14,353 nucleotides of DNA from Opitutaceae bacterium (GTDB lineage: Bacteria; Verrucomicrobiota; Verrucomicrobiia; Opitutales; Opitutaceae). The translations under genes and the position numbers were made by a program. The DNA lies in NCBI GenBank assembly GCA_031272375.1, contig JAISTY010000064.1, positions 1 through 14,353 on the forward strand, given 5' to 3'. The number at the start of each line of letters is the position of its first letter. Positions within the stretch are counted from its first letter, which is position 1. Below the pieces are notes generated by a model. It saw only the letters and a list, made by a program, of their open reading frames with translations. It ran no database searches and was not told the origin of the DNA. Shown here piece by piece: positions 7,126-13,474 of the stretch.

Positions 7126-7185
7126 CGCCCGCGCGGAGCCGTTCCCGTTTCAACAACAACAACAACGCCGCGCGCCGCGCGTCAC
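7122..7185. terminator. Possible bidirectional terminator between converging genes
   Basis: The stop codons of the converging genes lie in matching arms, GTGACG (7122-7127) and CGTCAC (7180-7185). GC-rich complementary stretches (CCGCGCGG type) sit inside them, and a (CAA)5C tract at 7151-7166 falls in the loop. The stem is imperfect and lacks a clean U-tract on either strand, so function is uncertain. Confidence 0.3.
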
Positions 7186-7919
7186 CCCGCCTGCGGCGGC
7201 TTGTCCCCGCCCGCCGTTTTCCGCCCGCCGCGCTCGCGCAGGATCTGCTCGAACCCGAGACCGCTGAGTTTCGCGACGCCCCCGAACAGCCGCCAGAGCG
7301 CGAACAGCGCCATGCCCGTCGAGGGCGGCACGATGACCAGCCACCCCATCCAGAACATCCGCGAAAGCTGCCCGTTGAACGCCTCCGAGCCGGCGGGCGC
7401 CGTCAGCAGCAGCCGCGCGAGCCAGAAGTTCAGCGCCGCGCTCAACGCGAACGACCCCACCAACCACAGCCCCGATCGCGTGAGCAGCCGCTCGAAATCA
7501 CCGCGCCGCCCCCGCGCGTCGAGGGCCGCGTTGACCCGCTCCGTGTCTATCAGCTGCCCGTTGAAAAACAGCGTCCGCATCAGCGAGCGCTCGGACCGCA
7601 GCGTGAGCAGCAGCGCGACGGCGATGAGCGCGGGAATGCTCGCCTCCTTCACCGCGAACCAGAACACGTCCGTCTTCAGCGCGCCCAGCACCCCTGTCAG
7701 CAAAACCCCCGCCGCGCCGATGACCGCGATGACGCTCGCCTCGCGCCGCCGCGCCAGATCCCAGATGAAATAGCCGACGGGAAACGCCAGCGCCACGAAC
7801 ATCGCCGGCAGCGGGCCGAGACGCTCCGGCGCGCTCAGCTTGGAAAGCGCCAGCGCGGGCGCGGCGATGTTGAGCGCGAGGTTCGCAAAAAGATTCTCTC
7901 CCGGTTTTTCGGCGGACAT
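7182..7919 (-). CDS. VC0807-type polytopic membrane protein
   Basis: 245 aa from the ATG at 7919. The same frame stays open far upstream, but only as antisense of pdxJ. Six hydrophobic segments are visible at about 11-27, 37-54, 62-80, 90-107, 150-170 and 187-213, with a charged cytoplasmic-type loop at 108-148 (contains RTLFFNGQLIDTERVNAAL). The blocks LALNIAAPALALSKLS, FPVGYFIWDLARRR and KEASIPALIAVALLLTLRS match what I recall of the VC0807 family, whose function is not established. It has no obvious operon partner: it converges on the second lacI gene and diverges from pdxJ. The C-terminal GGDKPPQAG is partly encoded by a dispersed-motif copy and is probably not conserved. Family assignment is from memory of the pattern. 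Confidence 0.75.
   Translation of the reverse strand: MSAEKPGENLFANLALNIAAPALALSKLSAPERLGPLPAMFVALAFPVGYFIWDLARRREASVIAVIGAAGVLLTGVLGALKTDVFWFAVKEASIPALIAVALLLTLRSERSLMRTLFFNGQLIDTERVNAALDARGRRGDFERLLTRSGLWLVGSFALSAALNFWLARLLLTAPAGSEAFNGQLSRMFWMGWLVIVPPSTGMALFALWRLFGGVAKLSGLGFEQILRERGGRKTAGGDKPPQAG
7195..7204 (+). repeat. Dispersed motif GGCGGCTTGT, copy 5 (3' end of the VC0807-type gene)
   Basis: Exact copy flanked by C on both sides, 10 nt inside the stop codon. On the coding strand it reads GAC AAG CCG CCG (DKPP), in the disordered C-terminal tail. Confidence 0.7.
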
Positions 7920-7949
7920 GCCGCCGGAGTCAGCCGCCAACCCGCCGCC

Positions 7950-7968
7950 GGGAAAAGCGGATTTTCCC
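7950..7968. promoter_or_regulatory. Inverted repeat in the VC0807-pdxJ divergent gap
   Basis: GGGAAAA (7950-7956) and TTTTCCC (7962-7968) form a perfect 7-bp inverted repeat with a 5-nt spacer. It is in the 117-bp gap between two divergent genes, 30 nt upstream of the membrane-protein start. It could be an operator or part of a promoter. No -10 or -35 box is clear. Confidence 0.35.
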
Positions 7969-7985
7969 GCGCGCCTATCGGCGAC

Positions 7986-7995
7986 GGCGGCTTGT
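7986..7995 (+). repeat. Dispersed motif GGCGGCTTGT, copy 6 (upstream of pdxJ)
   Basis: Exact copy preceded by C, 41 nt upstream of the pdxJ ATG in the divergent gap. Non-coding on both strands. Confidence 0.65.
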
Positions 7996-8036
7996 TTGCG
8001 CTTCCGCTTTCCCGCGCCGCCGGTTTGCTGCGGGGC

Positions 8037-8789
8037 ATGATTTTGCTCGGCGTGAACATAGACCACTCCGCGACCCTCCGGCAGGCCCGCTACCGCGGCT
8101 ACCCCTCCACCACCGGCGGCCCCGTCGAACCCGACCCCGTGCTGCTCGCCGCCCTCGCCGAGCAGGCGGGCGCCGACGGCATCACCATCCACCTCCGCGA
8201 GGACCGCCGCCATATCCAGGAACGCGACGTCTGGCGCCTCCGCGAATCCTGCCGCACACGCGTCAACCTCGAGATGGCCTGCGACGACGCCATGCTCGCC
8301 CTCGCCCTCCGCCTGAAGCCCGACTCCGTCTGCCTCGTCCCCGAAAACCGCGACGAAATCTCCACCGAGGGCGGGCTGGACGTCGCCGGCCGCCCGGAAC
8401 GCGTCGCCGCCTGCGTCGCCGCCCTGTCCGCCGCGGGCATCACCGCGAGCCTGTTCATTGACCCCGACGCCGCCCAGGTCGGGGCGGCGGCGGCTTGTCG
8501 CGCGCCTTTTGTCGAGCTGCACACGGGCGCCTGGGCCAATGCCTGGCACACCCCGCGCCGCGCGGAGGAGTTCGCCCGCCTCGCGCAAGGCGCCGCGCTC
8601 GCGGCGAAGGCCGGCCTCTCGGTCAACGCCGGCCACGGCATCAACTACCAAAACATCCGCGACATCCGCGGCATCCCCGGCCTCCACGAGTTGAACATCG
8701 GCCACAGCATCCTTTGCCGCGCCCTCTTCGTTGGCATCGGCCCCGCCGTCCGCGAAATGAAACGCCTCATGAACGGGACGCCCCTGTGA
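8037..8789 (+). CDS. pdxJ: Pyridoxine 5'-phosphate synthase
   Basis: 250 aa, normal length for PdxJ. It closes the pyridoxine ring from deoxyxylulose 5-phosphate and 3-amino-2-oxopropyl phosphate in DXP-dependent vitamin B6 synthesis. The (beta/alpha)8 barrel motifs are all present: LGVNIDHSATLRQAR (4-18), DGITIHLREDRRHIQ (47-61), NLEMA (77-81), VPENRDEISTEGGLDV (101-116), FVELHTGAWA (158-167), LSVNAGHGINYQNI (194-207), and HELNIGHSI (217-225). Ser11 replaces the common Ile in NIDHIATLR, and the loop at about 19-34 is longer than in E. coli PdxJ. Residues 153-155 read ACR, where E. coli has EVG just before APF; this falls on a dispersed-motif copy. The ATG at 8037 opens directly on the first barrel strand. 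acpS overlaps by 4 nt. Confidence 0.95.
   Translation: MILLGVNIDHSATLRQARYRGYPSTTGGPVEPDPVLLAALAEQAGADGITIHLREDRRHIQERDVWRLRESCRTRVNLEMACDDAMLALALRLKPDSVCLVPENRDEISTEGGLDVAGRPERVAACVAALSAAGITASLFIDPDAAQVGAAAACRAPFVELHTGAWANAWHTPRRAEEFARLAQGAALAAKAGLSVNAGHGINYQNIRDIRGIPGLHELNIGHSILCRALFVGIGPAVREMKRLMNGTPL
8489..8498 (+). repeat. Dispersed motif GGCGGCTTGT, copy 7 (inside pdxJ)
   Basis: Exact copy flanked by C on both sides. In frame it gives GCG GCT TGT (Ala152-Ala153-Cys154), using T-ending codons that are rare in this gene. It sits beside a normally well-conserved VGAPF-type block. Confidence 0.7.
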
Positions 8790-9202
8790 ACCCCGCGAAC
8801 GACAACCCGCCGCCGGCCGCTCCGGGACTCGGCGCCGACATCGTGGACATCGCCCGCGTCGAGCGCGCCATCGAACGCCACGGGGAGCGTTTCCTCGAAT
8901 ACGTCTTCACGGAGGAGGAGCGCGCGTATTGCGCGGCCATGCGCCGCCCCGGACAGCATTACGCGGCCCGCTTCGCCGCGAAGGAGGCTGTCGCCAAATG
9001 CCTCGGCACCGGCATCGGCCACGGCCTTTCCTGGAAATCCGTCTCCGTCCGCAACACCCCCGAAGGCGCCCCGCTGGCCGTCCTCGACGCCCCCGCCGCC
9101 GCCCTCCTGCGCGCCTCCGGCGGCTCCGGCCTGCGCCTGACCCTCTCGCACACAAAAACGGTTGCTTTGGCGGTCGCCCTTATCATTCAACCCCGCCCCT
9201 GA
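8786..9202 (+). CDS. acpS: Holo-[acyl-carrier-protein] synthase
   Basis: 138 aa. It transfers 4'-phosphopantetheine from CoA to the serine of acyl carrier protein, activating fatty acid synthesis. Key elements: LGADIVDIARVERAIERHG (15-33, with Mg-binding Asp18), FLEYVFTEEERAYC (36-49), HYAARFAAKEAVAKCLGTGIG (58-78, with metal-binding Glu67), and LTLSHTKTVALAVALI (118-133). The start is the GTG at 8786, whose last two bases and the next base form the pdxJ stop (GTGA overlap). This gives a 14-residue Asn/Pro/Ala-rich leader before the conserved core. The pdxJ-acpS pairing is widespread in bacteria. nnr follows after 4 nt, so pdxJ, acpS and nnr form a translationally coupled unit. Confidence 0.94.
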   Translation: MNPANDNPPPAAPGLGADIVDIARVERAIERHGERFLEYVFTEEERAYCAAMRRPGQHYAARFAAKEAVAKCLGTGIGHGLSWKSVSVRNTPEGAPLAVLDAPAAALLRASGGSGLRLTLSHTKTVALAVALIIQPRP

Positions 9203-9206
9203 CTCC

Positions 9207-10763
9207 ATGACTCCGCTCCCCAACACCCATCCGGTCCTTTCCTGCGAGGAGGCCATCGCTTTTGAGAAGGCCCTCTTCGGCGGCGACGCCGGCGCGGAAT
9301 GGAACGCCATGCGGGCCGCCGGCCTCGCCGTGGCGGAGGCCGTCCTTGAGGACTTCCGCGAAATCGGCGGCTTCCCGGCGGACGGGCGCGTCCTCGTCCT
9401 CTGCGGCAAAGGCCGCAACGGCGGCGACGCCCTCCTCGCCGCCCGCGCCCTCCTCGAAAAATTCCCGAAGGCCTCCGCGGACGTCCGCTTCGTCCATGGG
9501 CAGAAAGCCCTGCGCCCGCCCGCCGCCCGCGCCGCGGAACTCCTCTGGGCCTGCCGCGACCGCGTCCAGACCCTCCACGGCCCGCCCGCCGGCCCCTACG
9601 CCGTCTGCCTCGACGGCATCTTCGGCCACTCCTTCCGCGGCAAACTCGACGAGCCGTCCGCCCGCGCCATCGAGGAAACGCGCCGCGCCGAAATCTCCCT
9701 GCGCGCCGCCGTTGACCTGCCCAGCGGACTGGACGACCCCGGCGCCTTCCGGGCCGATTTCTCCTACGCCACCGGCGTCGTCAAAAAACCCCTCCTTTAC
9801 CTGCCCGCCGCCGGGCGCCCCCGCTACCTCGACCTCGGCTTCTTCAGGGACCTCCCCAAAACCCGCGCCCTCCGCGCCTCCTGGAAAGCCCCCTGCCGCG
9901 TCCTCACAACCGGACTGCTCGCCGACCTCGCCGCCTTCCGCCGCCCCACCCTCCACAAATACGCCGCGGGGCACGTGTTCGTCATCGGCGGCTCGCGCAA
10001 CCTCCCCGGCGCCGTGCTCATGAGCGTCCGCGCCGCCCTCAAAAGCGGCGCCGGCCTCGTGAGCGCCTTCGTCCCGAAATCCCTCGTCCCCGCCTTCGCC
10101 GCCCGCCTGCCGGAGGCCATGTGGATCGGCTGGCCGGAACTCCCCGACGGCAGCTTGTCCCCGGAGGGCTTCCCCCGCCTGCGCGAACGCCTCCCGGCCG
10201 CCAACGCCCTCGTCATCGGCCCCGGCATGGGCCGCGACCCCGAAACCCTCACCCTCGCCCGCGACATCATCGCCAGCTCCCCAGTGCCCCTCGTCATTGA
10301 CGCCGACGCCCTCCAGTCCACCACCGTGCACGCCGGGCGCGCCCCGCGCATCCTCACGCCCCACACGGGCGAGTTCGCCCGCCTCGCCCAGGGCATGTCC
10401 TTTGAGAAATTCGCCGAGCAGACCGGCGGCTTCATCACCACCGTCCTCAAAGGCCCCGTCACCCGCGTCGCCGCCAACGACGCCGTCTATCACAACTTCT
10501 CCGGCGGCCCCGTGCTCGCCCGCGCCGGCAGCGGCGACCTCCTCGCCGGCCTCGTCGGCGGCCTCCTCGCCCAATGCCCCGCCGAACCCCTCTCCGCCGC
10601 CGTCCGCGGCGTCCTCTGGCACGGCCTCGCCGCCGACGCCCTCGCCCGCGAACGCGGACAAACCGCCGTCATGGCCACCGAACTCCTGGAGTTCCTCCCC
10701 GCGATCCTCCGCCGCCACAACCTCCGCAACCACGAGGCCGCCGCCCGCCAAAAACAGGGTTGA
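9207..10763 (+). CDS. nnr: Bifunctional NAD(P)H-hydrate epimerase / ADP-dependent NAD(P)H-hydrate dehydratase
   Basis: 518 aa, the normal size of the fused YjeF/Nnr protein that repairs damaged (hydrated) NADH and NADPH. The N-terminal epimerase (about 10-215) has LVLCGKGRNGGDAL (63-76), CLDGIFGHSFRG (134-145), DLPSGLDDPG (170-179) and DLGF (209-212). The C-terminal ribokinase-like dehydratase (about 230-505) has HKYAAGHVFVIGGS (250-263), ALKSGAGLV (277-285), LVIGPGMGRDPET (335-347), VIDADAL (363-369), LTPHTGEFARL (383-393), VLKGPVTRVA (413-422), and AGSGDLLAGLVGGLLA (440-455, with the catalytic Asp). Small deviations are GRNGGD for GNNGGD and ARAGSGD for TGGSGD or TGGTGD. The ATG at 9207 is chosen over an in-frame TTG at 9162 because it follows the acpS stop and opens just before the domain. 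Placement next to acpS is common. Confidence 0.94.
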   Translation: MTPLPNTHPVLSCEEAIAFEKALFGGDAGAEWNAMRAAGLAVAEAVLEDFREIGGFPADGRVLVLCGKGRNGGDALLAARALLEKFPKASADVRFVHGQKALRPPAARAAELLWACRDRVQTLHGPPAGPYAVCLDGIFGHSFRGKLDEPSARAIEETRRAEISLRAAVDLPSGLDDPGAFRADFSYATGVVKKPLLYLPAAGRPRYLDLGFFRDLPKTRALRASWKAPCRVLTTGLLADLAAFRRPTLHKYAAGHVFVIGGSRNLPGAVLMSVRAALKSGAGLVSAFVPKSLVPAFAARLPEAMWIGWPELPDGSLSPEGFPRLRERLPAANALVIGPGMGRDPETLTLARDIIASSPVPLVIDADALQSTTVHAGRAPRILTPHTGEFARLAQGMSFEKFAEQTGGFITTVLKGPVTRVAANDAVYHNFSGGPVLARAGSGDLLAGLVGGLLAQCPAEPLSAAVRGVLWHGLAADALARERGQTAVMATELLEFLPAILRRHNLRNHEAAARQKQG

Positions 10764-10808
10764 TCCCGCCTCCCCCCGCCCCTCACCCTCCGCGCCCCCT
10801 TGAAAACC

Positions 10809-10885
10809 GGACGCTTAGCTCAGTTGGTTAGAGCACATCCTTCACACGGATGGGGTCACTGGTTCGAGTCCAGTAGCGTCCACCA
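10809..10885 (+). tRNA. tRNA-Val (anticodon CAC), CCA end encoded
   Basis: A complete cloverleaf folds by eye. The acceptor stem is GGACGCT with AGCGTCC (10809-10815 and 10875-10881), the D arm is GCTC/GAGC around AGTTGGTTA, and the anticodon stem is CATCC/GGATG around loop TTCACAC, with anticodon CAC at 10843-10845. The variable loop is GGGTC, the T arm is ACTGG/CCAGT with loop TTCGAGT, the discriminator is A, and CCA is encoded at 10883-10885. It decodes GUG. It sits 45 nt after nnr and 18 nt before murI on the same strand. Confidence 0.97.
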
Positions 10886-10903
10886 GCCCGCCCCGGAAAA
10901 CCC

Positions 10904-11554
10904 ATGAGACTCGGCGTCTTCGACAGCGGCATCGGCGGCGAGGCCATCGCCCGCGCCCTCCGCGACGCCTTCCCCGGCGCCGAAATCCTCTCCGCCAACG
11001 ACCGCGCCGGCCTCCCCTACGGCGACAAGCCGCCTCCCGAAATCATCCGCCGCGCCAACGCCGCCATCCGCCCGCTCCTCGACGCCCGCTGCGACATCAT
11101 CGTCCTCGCCTGCAACACCGCCACCGCCGTCGCCATTGACACCCTCCGCGCCCTCCACCCCGCGCAGAAATTCATCGGCATCGAACCCATGCTCAAACCC
11201 GCCGCCGCCCTCACCCGCTCCGGCGTCGTCGCCGTCTGCGCCACCCGCGCCACCCTCTCCAGCGCGCGCTACCGCCGCCTCCTCGAAACCCACGCCGGAA
11301 ACCTCCGCGTCCTCGAACCCGACTGCTCCGACTGGGCCTCCCTCATCGAAAACAACCGCCTCAACCGCGCCCGCCTCCGCGACACCATCGAGACCGTCTG
11401 CCGCGAGGGCGCCGACGTCATCGTCCTCGGCTGCACCCATTACCATTGGATCAAAAAAAACATCTCCGCCCTGGCCGCCGGGCGCGCCCGCGTCATCGAG
11501 CCTTCCGGCGCCATCGCCCGCCGCGTCCGCGAACTCCTCGCCACCTCCCCCTGA
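10904..11554 (+). CDS. murI: Glutamate racemase, short form
   Basis: 216 aa, clearly shorter than typical MurI (about 255-285 aa). It interconverts L- and D-glutamate for peptidoglycan. Seen: GVFDSGIGGEAIARAL (4-19, with Asp7 and Ser8), LPYGDKPPPEI (37-47), IIVLACNTATAVA (65-77, first catalytic Cys70), FIGIEPMLKPA (90-100), the VVAVCATRATLSS block (108-120), and VIVLGCTHYHW (172-182, second catalytic Cys177 and His179). Both thiols are present, so activity is likely. The usual GDTARxPYG block reads ANDRAGLPYG, and CTHYPLL reads CTHYHWI. The shortening comes from compact loops and the C-terminus, not from a frameshift. DKPP is encoded by a dispersed-motif copy. The ATG is 18 nt past the tRNA. 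Confidence 0.85.
   Translation: MRLGVFDSGIGGEAIARALRDAFPGAEILSANDRAGLPYGDKPPPEIIRRANAAIRPLLDARCDIIVLACNTATAVAIDTLRALHPAQKFIGIEPMLKPAAALTRSGVVAVCATRATLSSARYRRLLETHAGNLRVLEPDCSDWASLIENNRLNRARLRDTIETVCREGADVIVLGCTHYHWIKKNISALAAGRARVIEPSGAIARRVRELLATSP
11025..11034 (-). repeat. Dispersed motif GGCGGCTTGT, copy 8 (inside murI)
   Basis: Appears as ACAAGCCGCC on the plus strand, where it reads GAC AAG CCG CCT (DKPP, residues 41-44). It is one of two copies on the minus strand. Confidence 0.7.
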
Positions 11555-11596
11555 AAAAACTTCCGAAATTCCACCGCCTCCCCCTGACTTCCCGCC

Positions 11597-12514
11597 GTGC
11601 TACGCCTCGTCCTCATCCGCGTCCTCCAGACCATCCCCGTCCTGCTCGCCATCATCGCGCTCTCGTTCGGGATGCTGAAGCTCGTCCCCGGCGGCCCCTT
11701 CGACACCGAAAAAGCCGTCCCACCCGAAATCAAACGCAACCTCGAGGCCTACTACGGCCTCGACCTCCCCGCCCACCGCCAGTTCCTCCGCTACCTCGCC
11801 AACCTCGCCCGCGGCGACCTCGGCTACTCCATGCGCTACTCCAGCCGCACCGTGAACGAAATCATCGCCGACAAGCTGCCCGTCTCCCTCCACCTCGGCG
11901 GCCTCGCACTCGCCGTCGCCCTCGCCCTCGGCCTCTCCGCCGGCATCCTCGCCGCCGTCTTCAAAAACACCGCCCTCGACTACTCCGCCTCCGCCCTCGC
12001 CATGATCGGCATCTGCGTCCCCACCTTCGTCCTCGGCCCCGTCGCCGTCCTCCTCTTCGCCATCCACCTCCGCTGGTTCAACGCCTCCGGCTGGTATGAG
12101 CCCCTCGACTGGGTCCTCCCCTCACTCGTCCTCGGCATGGTCTACGCCGCCTACATCGCCCGCCTCACCCGCGGCGGCATGCTCGAGGTCCTCTCCCAGG
12201 ATTACATCCGCACCGCCCGCGCGAAAGGCGCCTCCGGCCCCCGCGTCATCCTCCGCCACGCCCTCCACGGCGGCCTCATCCCCGTCATCTCCTACCTCGG
12301 CCCCGCAATCGCCGGCATCCTCACCGGCTCCTTCGTCATCGAAACCATCTTCCAAATCCCGGGCCTCGGCCGCGCCTTCGTCGAATCCGCCCTCAACCGC
12401 GACCAAACCCTCGTCCTCGGCACCGTCATCCTCTACGCCGTCCTCCTCATCACTCTCAACCTCCTCGTGGACATCCTCCAGACCTGGCTCAACCCGCGCT
12501 CCCGCTCCCGCTGA
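11597..12514 (+). CDS. oppB: ABC transporter permease, OppB/DppB type
   Basis: 305 aa, normal for the first permease of a peptide/nickel/opine-type importer. Seen: the N-terminal helix LRLVLIRVLQTIPVLLAI (2-19), the LVPGGPFDTEKAVPPE entry loop (29-44), YGLDLPAHRQFLRYLANLARGDLGYSM (53-79, diagnostic of OppB proteins), five further helices, and the EAA-type coupling segment DYIRTARAKGASGPRVILRH (202-221) that contacts the ATPase. SFVIETIFQIPGLGRAFVESA (245-265) is also family-typical. The start is the GTG at 11597, which opens at the first helix; there is no Shine-Dalgarno sequence. The second permease follows 10 nt after the stop. No solute-binding protein or ATPase is in the window, so the substrate cannot be named. 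Confidence 0.9.
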   Translation: MLRLVLIRVLQTIPVLLAIIALSFGMLKLVPGGPFDTEKAVPPEIKRNLEAYYGLDLPAHRQFLRYLANLARGDLGYSMRYSSRTVNEIIADKLPVSLHLGGLALAVALALGLSAGILAAVFKNTALDYSASALAMIGICVPTFVLGPVAVLLFAIHLRWFNASGWYEPLDWVLPSLVLGMVYAAYIARLTRGGMLEVLSQDYIRTARAKGASGPRVILRHALHGGLIPVISYLGPAIAGILTGSFVIETIFQIPGLGRAFVESALNRDQTLVLGTVILYAVLLITLNLLVDILQTWLNPRSRSR

Positions 12515-12524
12515 CCCGCCTCCC

Positions 12525-13412
12525 GTGCAAACTCCTCCAACCAACGCCCTCCAGCCCCCCGAACCCGGACACTCCCTCTGGCACGACACCTGGCTCCGCC
12601 TCCGCAAAAACAAACTCGCCCTCCTCGGCGCCCTTTCCCTCCTCCTCGTCGCCGCCGTCTGCCTCCTCGTCCCCGCCGTCAGCCCCTACGGCTACGAAAC
12701 CCAAAACCTCGACGCCACCTTCTCCCCTCCCTCCGCCGCCCACTGGCTCGGCACCGACGAACTCGGCCGCGACCTCCTCACACGCATCGCCACCGGCGGC
12801 AGGTTGTCCATCGCCATCGGCCTCGTCGCCACCGCCGTCGCCCTCCTCATCGGCGTCTCCTACGGCGCCGTCGCCGGCTTCTTCGGCGGCAAACTCGACG
12901 CCGCCATGATGCGCCTCGTGGACATCCTCTACTCCCTCCCCTTCACCATCTTCGTCATCCTCCTCGTCGCCATCTTCGGACGCGACATCTACCTCCTCTT
13001 CGTCGCCATCGGCGCCGTCGAATGGCTCACCATGGCCCGCATCGTCCGCGGCCAGATCAACTCCCTCAAACGCTCCGAATACGTTGACGCCGCCCGCACC
13101 CTCGGCTTCGGCAAAACCCGCATCATCGTCCGCCACATCCTCCCCAACATCCTCGGCCCCGTCATCGTCTACACCACCCTCACCATCCCCGCCGTCATGC
13201 TCCTCGAGGCCTTCCTCTCCTTCCTCGGCCTCGGCGTCCAGCCACCCATGAGCTCCTGGGGCCTCCTCATCAAAAACGGCGCCGACTCCATGGAGGAATA
13301 CCCCTGGCTCCTCGTCTTCCCCTGCCTCTTCTTCTCCATCACCCTCTTCTCCCTCAACTTCCTCGGCGACGGCCTCCGCGACGCCCTCGACGTCCGCGCC
13401 TCCAAGGACTGA
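12525..13412 (+). CDS. oppC: ABC transporter permease, OppC/DppC type
   Basis: 295 aa. Partner of the upstream OppB-type permease, together forming the membrane channel. Seen: the N-terminal cytoplasmic segment LWHDTWLRLRKNKLALLGA (18-36) and first helix, HWLGTDELGRDLLTRI (73-88, diagnostic of OppC), ALLIGVSYGAVAGFFGGKLD (106-125), VDILYSLPF (132-140), the EAA-type segment YVDAARTLGFGKTRIIVRHILPN (186-208), and FLSFLGLGVQPPMSSWG (230-246). The start is the GTG at 12525, 10 nt past the oppB stop. The reading frame stays open upstream through oppB, but that part is out-of-frame shadow. The end shows normal NFLGDGLRDALDVR. No oppD/F or oppA follows; a pseudopilin gene comes next. Confidence 0.9.
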   Translation: MQTPPTNALQPPEPGHSLWHDTWLRLRKNKLALLGALSLLLVAAVCLLVPAVSPYGYETQNLDATFSPPSAAHWLGTDELGRDLLTRIATGGRLSIAIGLVATAVALLIGVSYGAVAGFFGGKLDAAMMRLVDILYSLPFTIFVILLVAIFGRDIYLLFVAIGAVEWLTMARIVRGQINSLKRSEYVDAARTLGFGKTRIIVRHILPNILGPVIVYTTLTIPAVMLLEAFLSFLGLGVQPPMSSWGLLIKNGADSMEEYPWLLVFPCLFFSITLFSLNFLGDGLRDALDVRASKD

Positions 13413-13474
13413 CCCTTCCCGCCTTGCCCGCAACCCAACCGCCCCGCTACCGTCTTCACGCAATCCTCCCTCCC

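Noticed and set aside
7122..8036. Long plus-strand upstream extension in frame with pdxJ
   Set aside because: It runs antisense through the VC0807-type gene, with Arg/Pro-rich sequence. PdxJ proteins begin at LLGVNIDH, which the ATG at 8037 supplies.
9183..10751. A 522-residue minus-strand ORF opposite nnr, and similar long ORFs opposite pfp (295-1740), pyrB (2121-3464), oppB (11600-12067) and oppC (12489-13463)
   Set aside because: All are Gly/Ala/Asp/Glu-rich low-complexity products of the same codon bias; the opposite strands carry well-conserved enzymes and permeases.
10809..10885. Integration (att) site at the tRNA 3' end
   Set aside because: No integrase, no duplicated tRNA 3' segment and no foreign-looking genes follow; murI begins 18 nt later.
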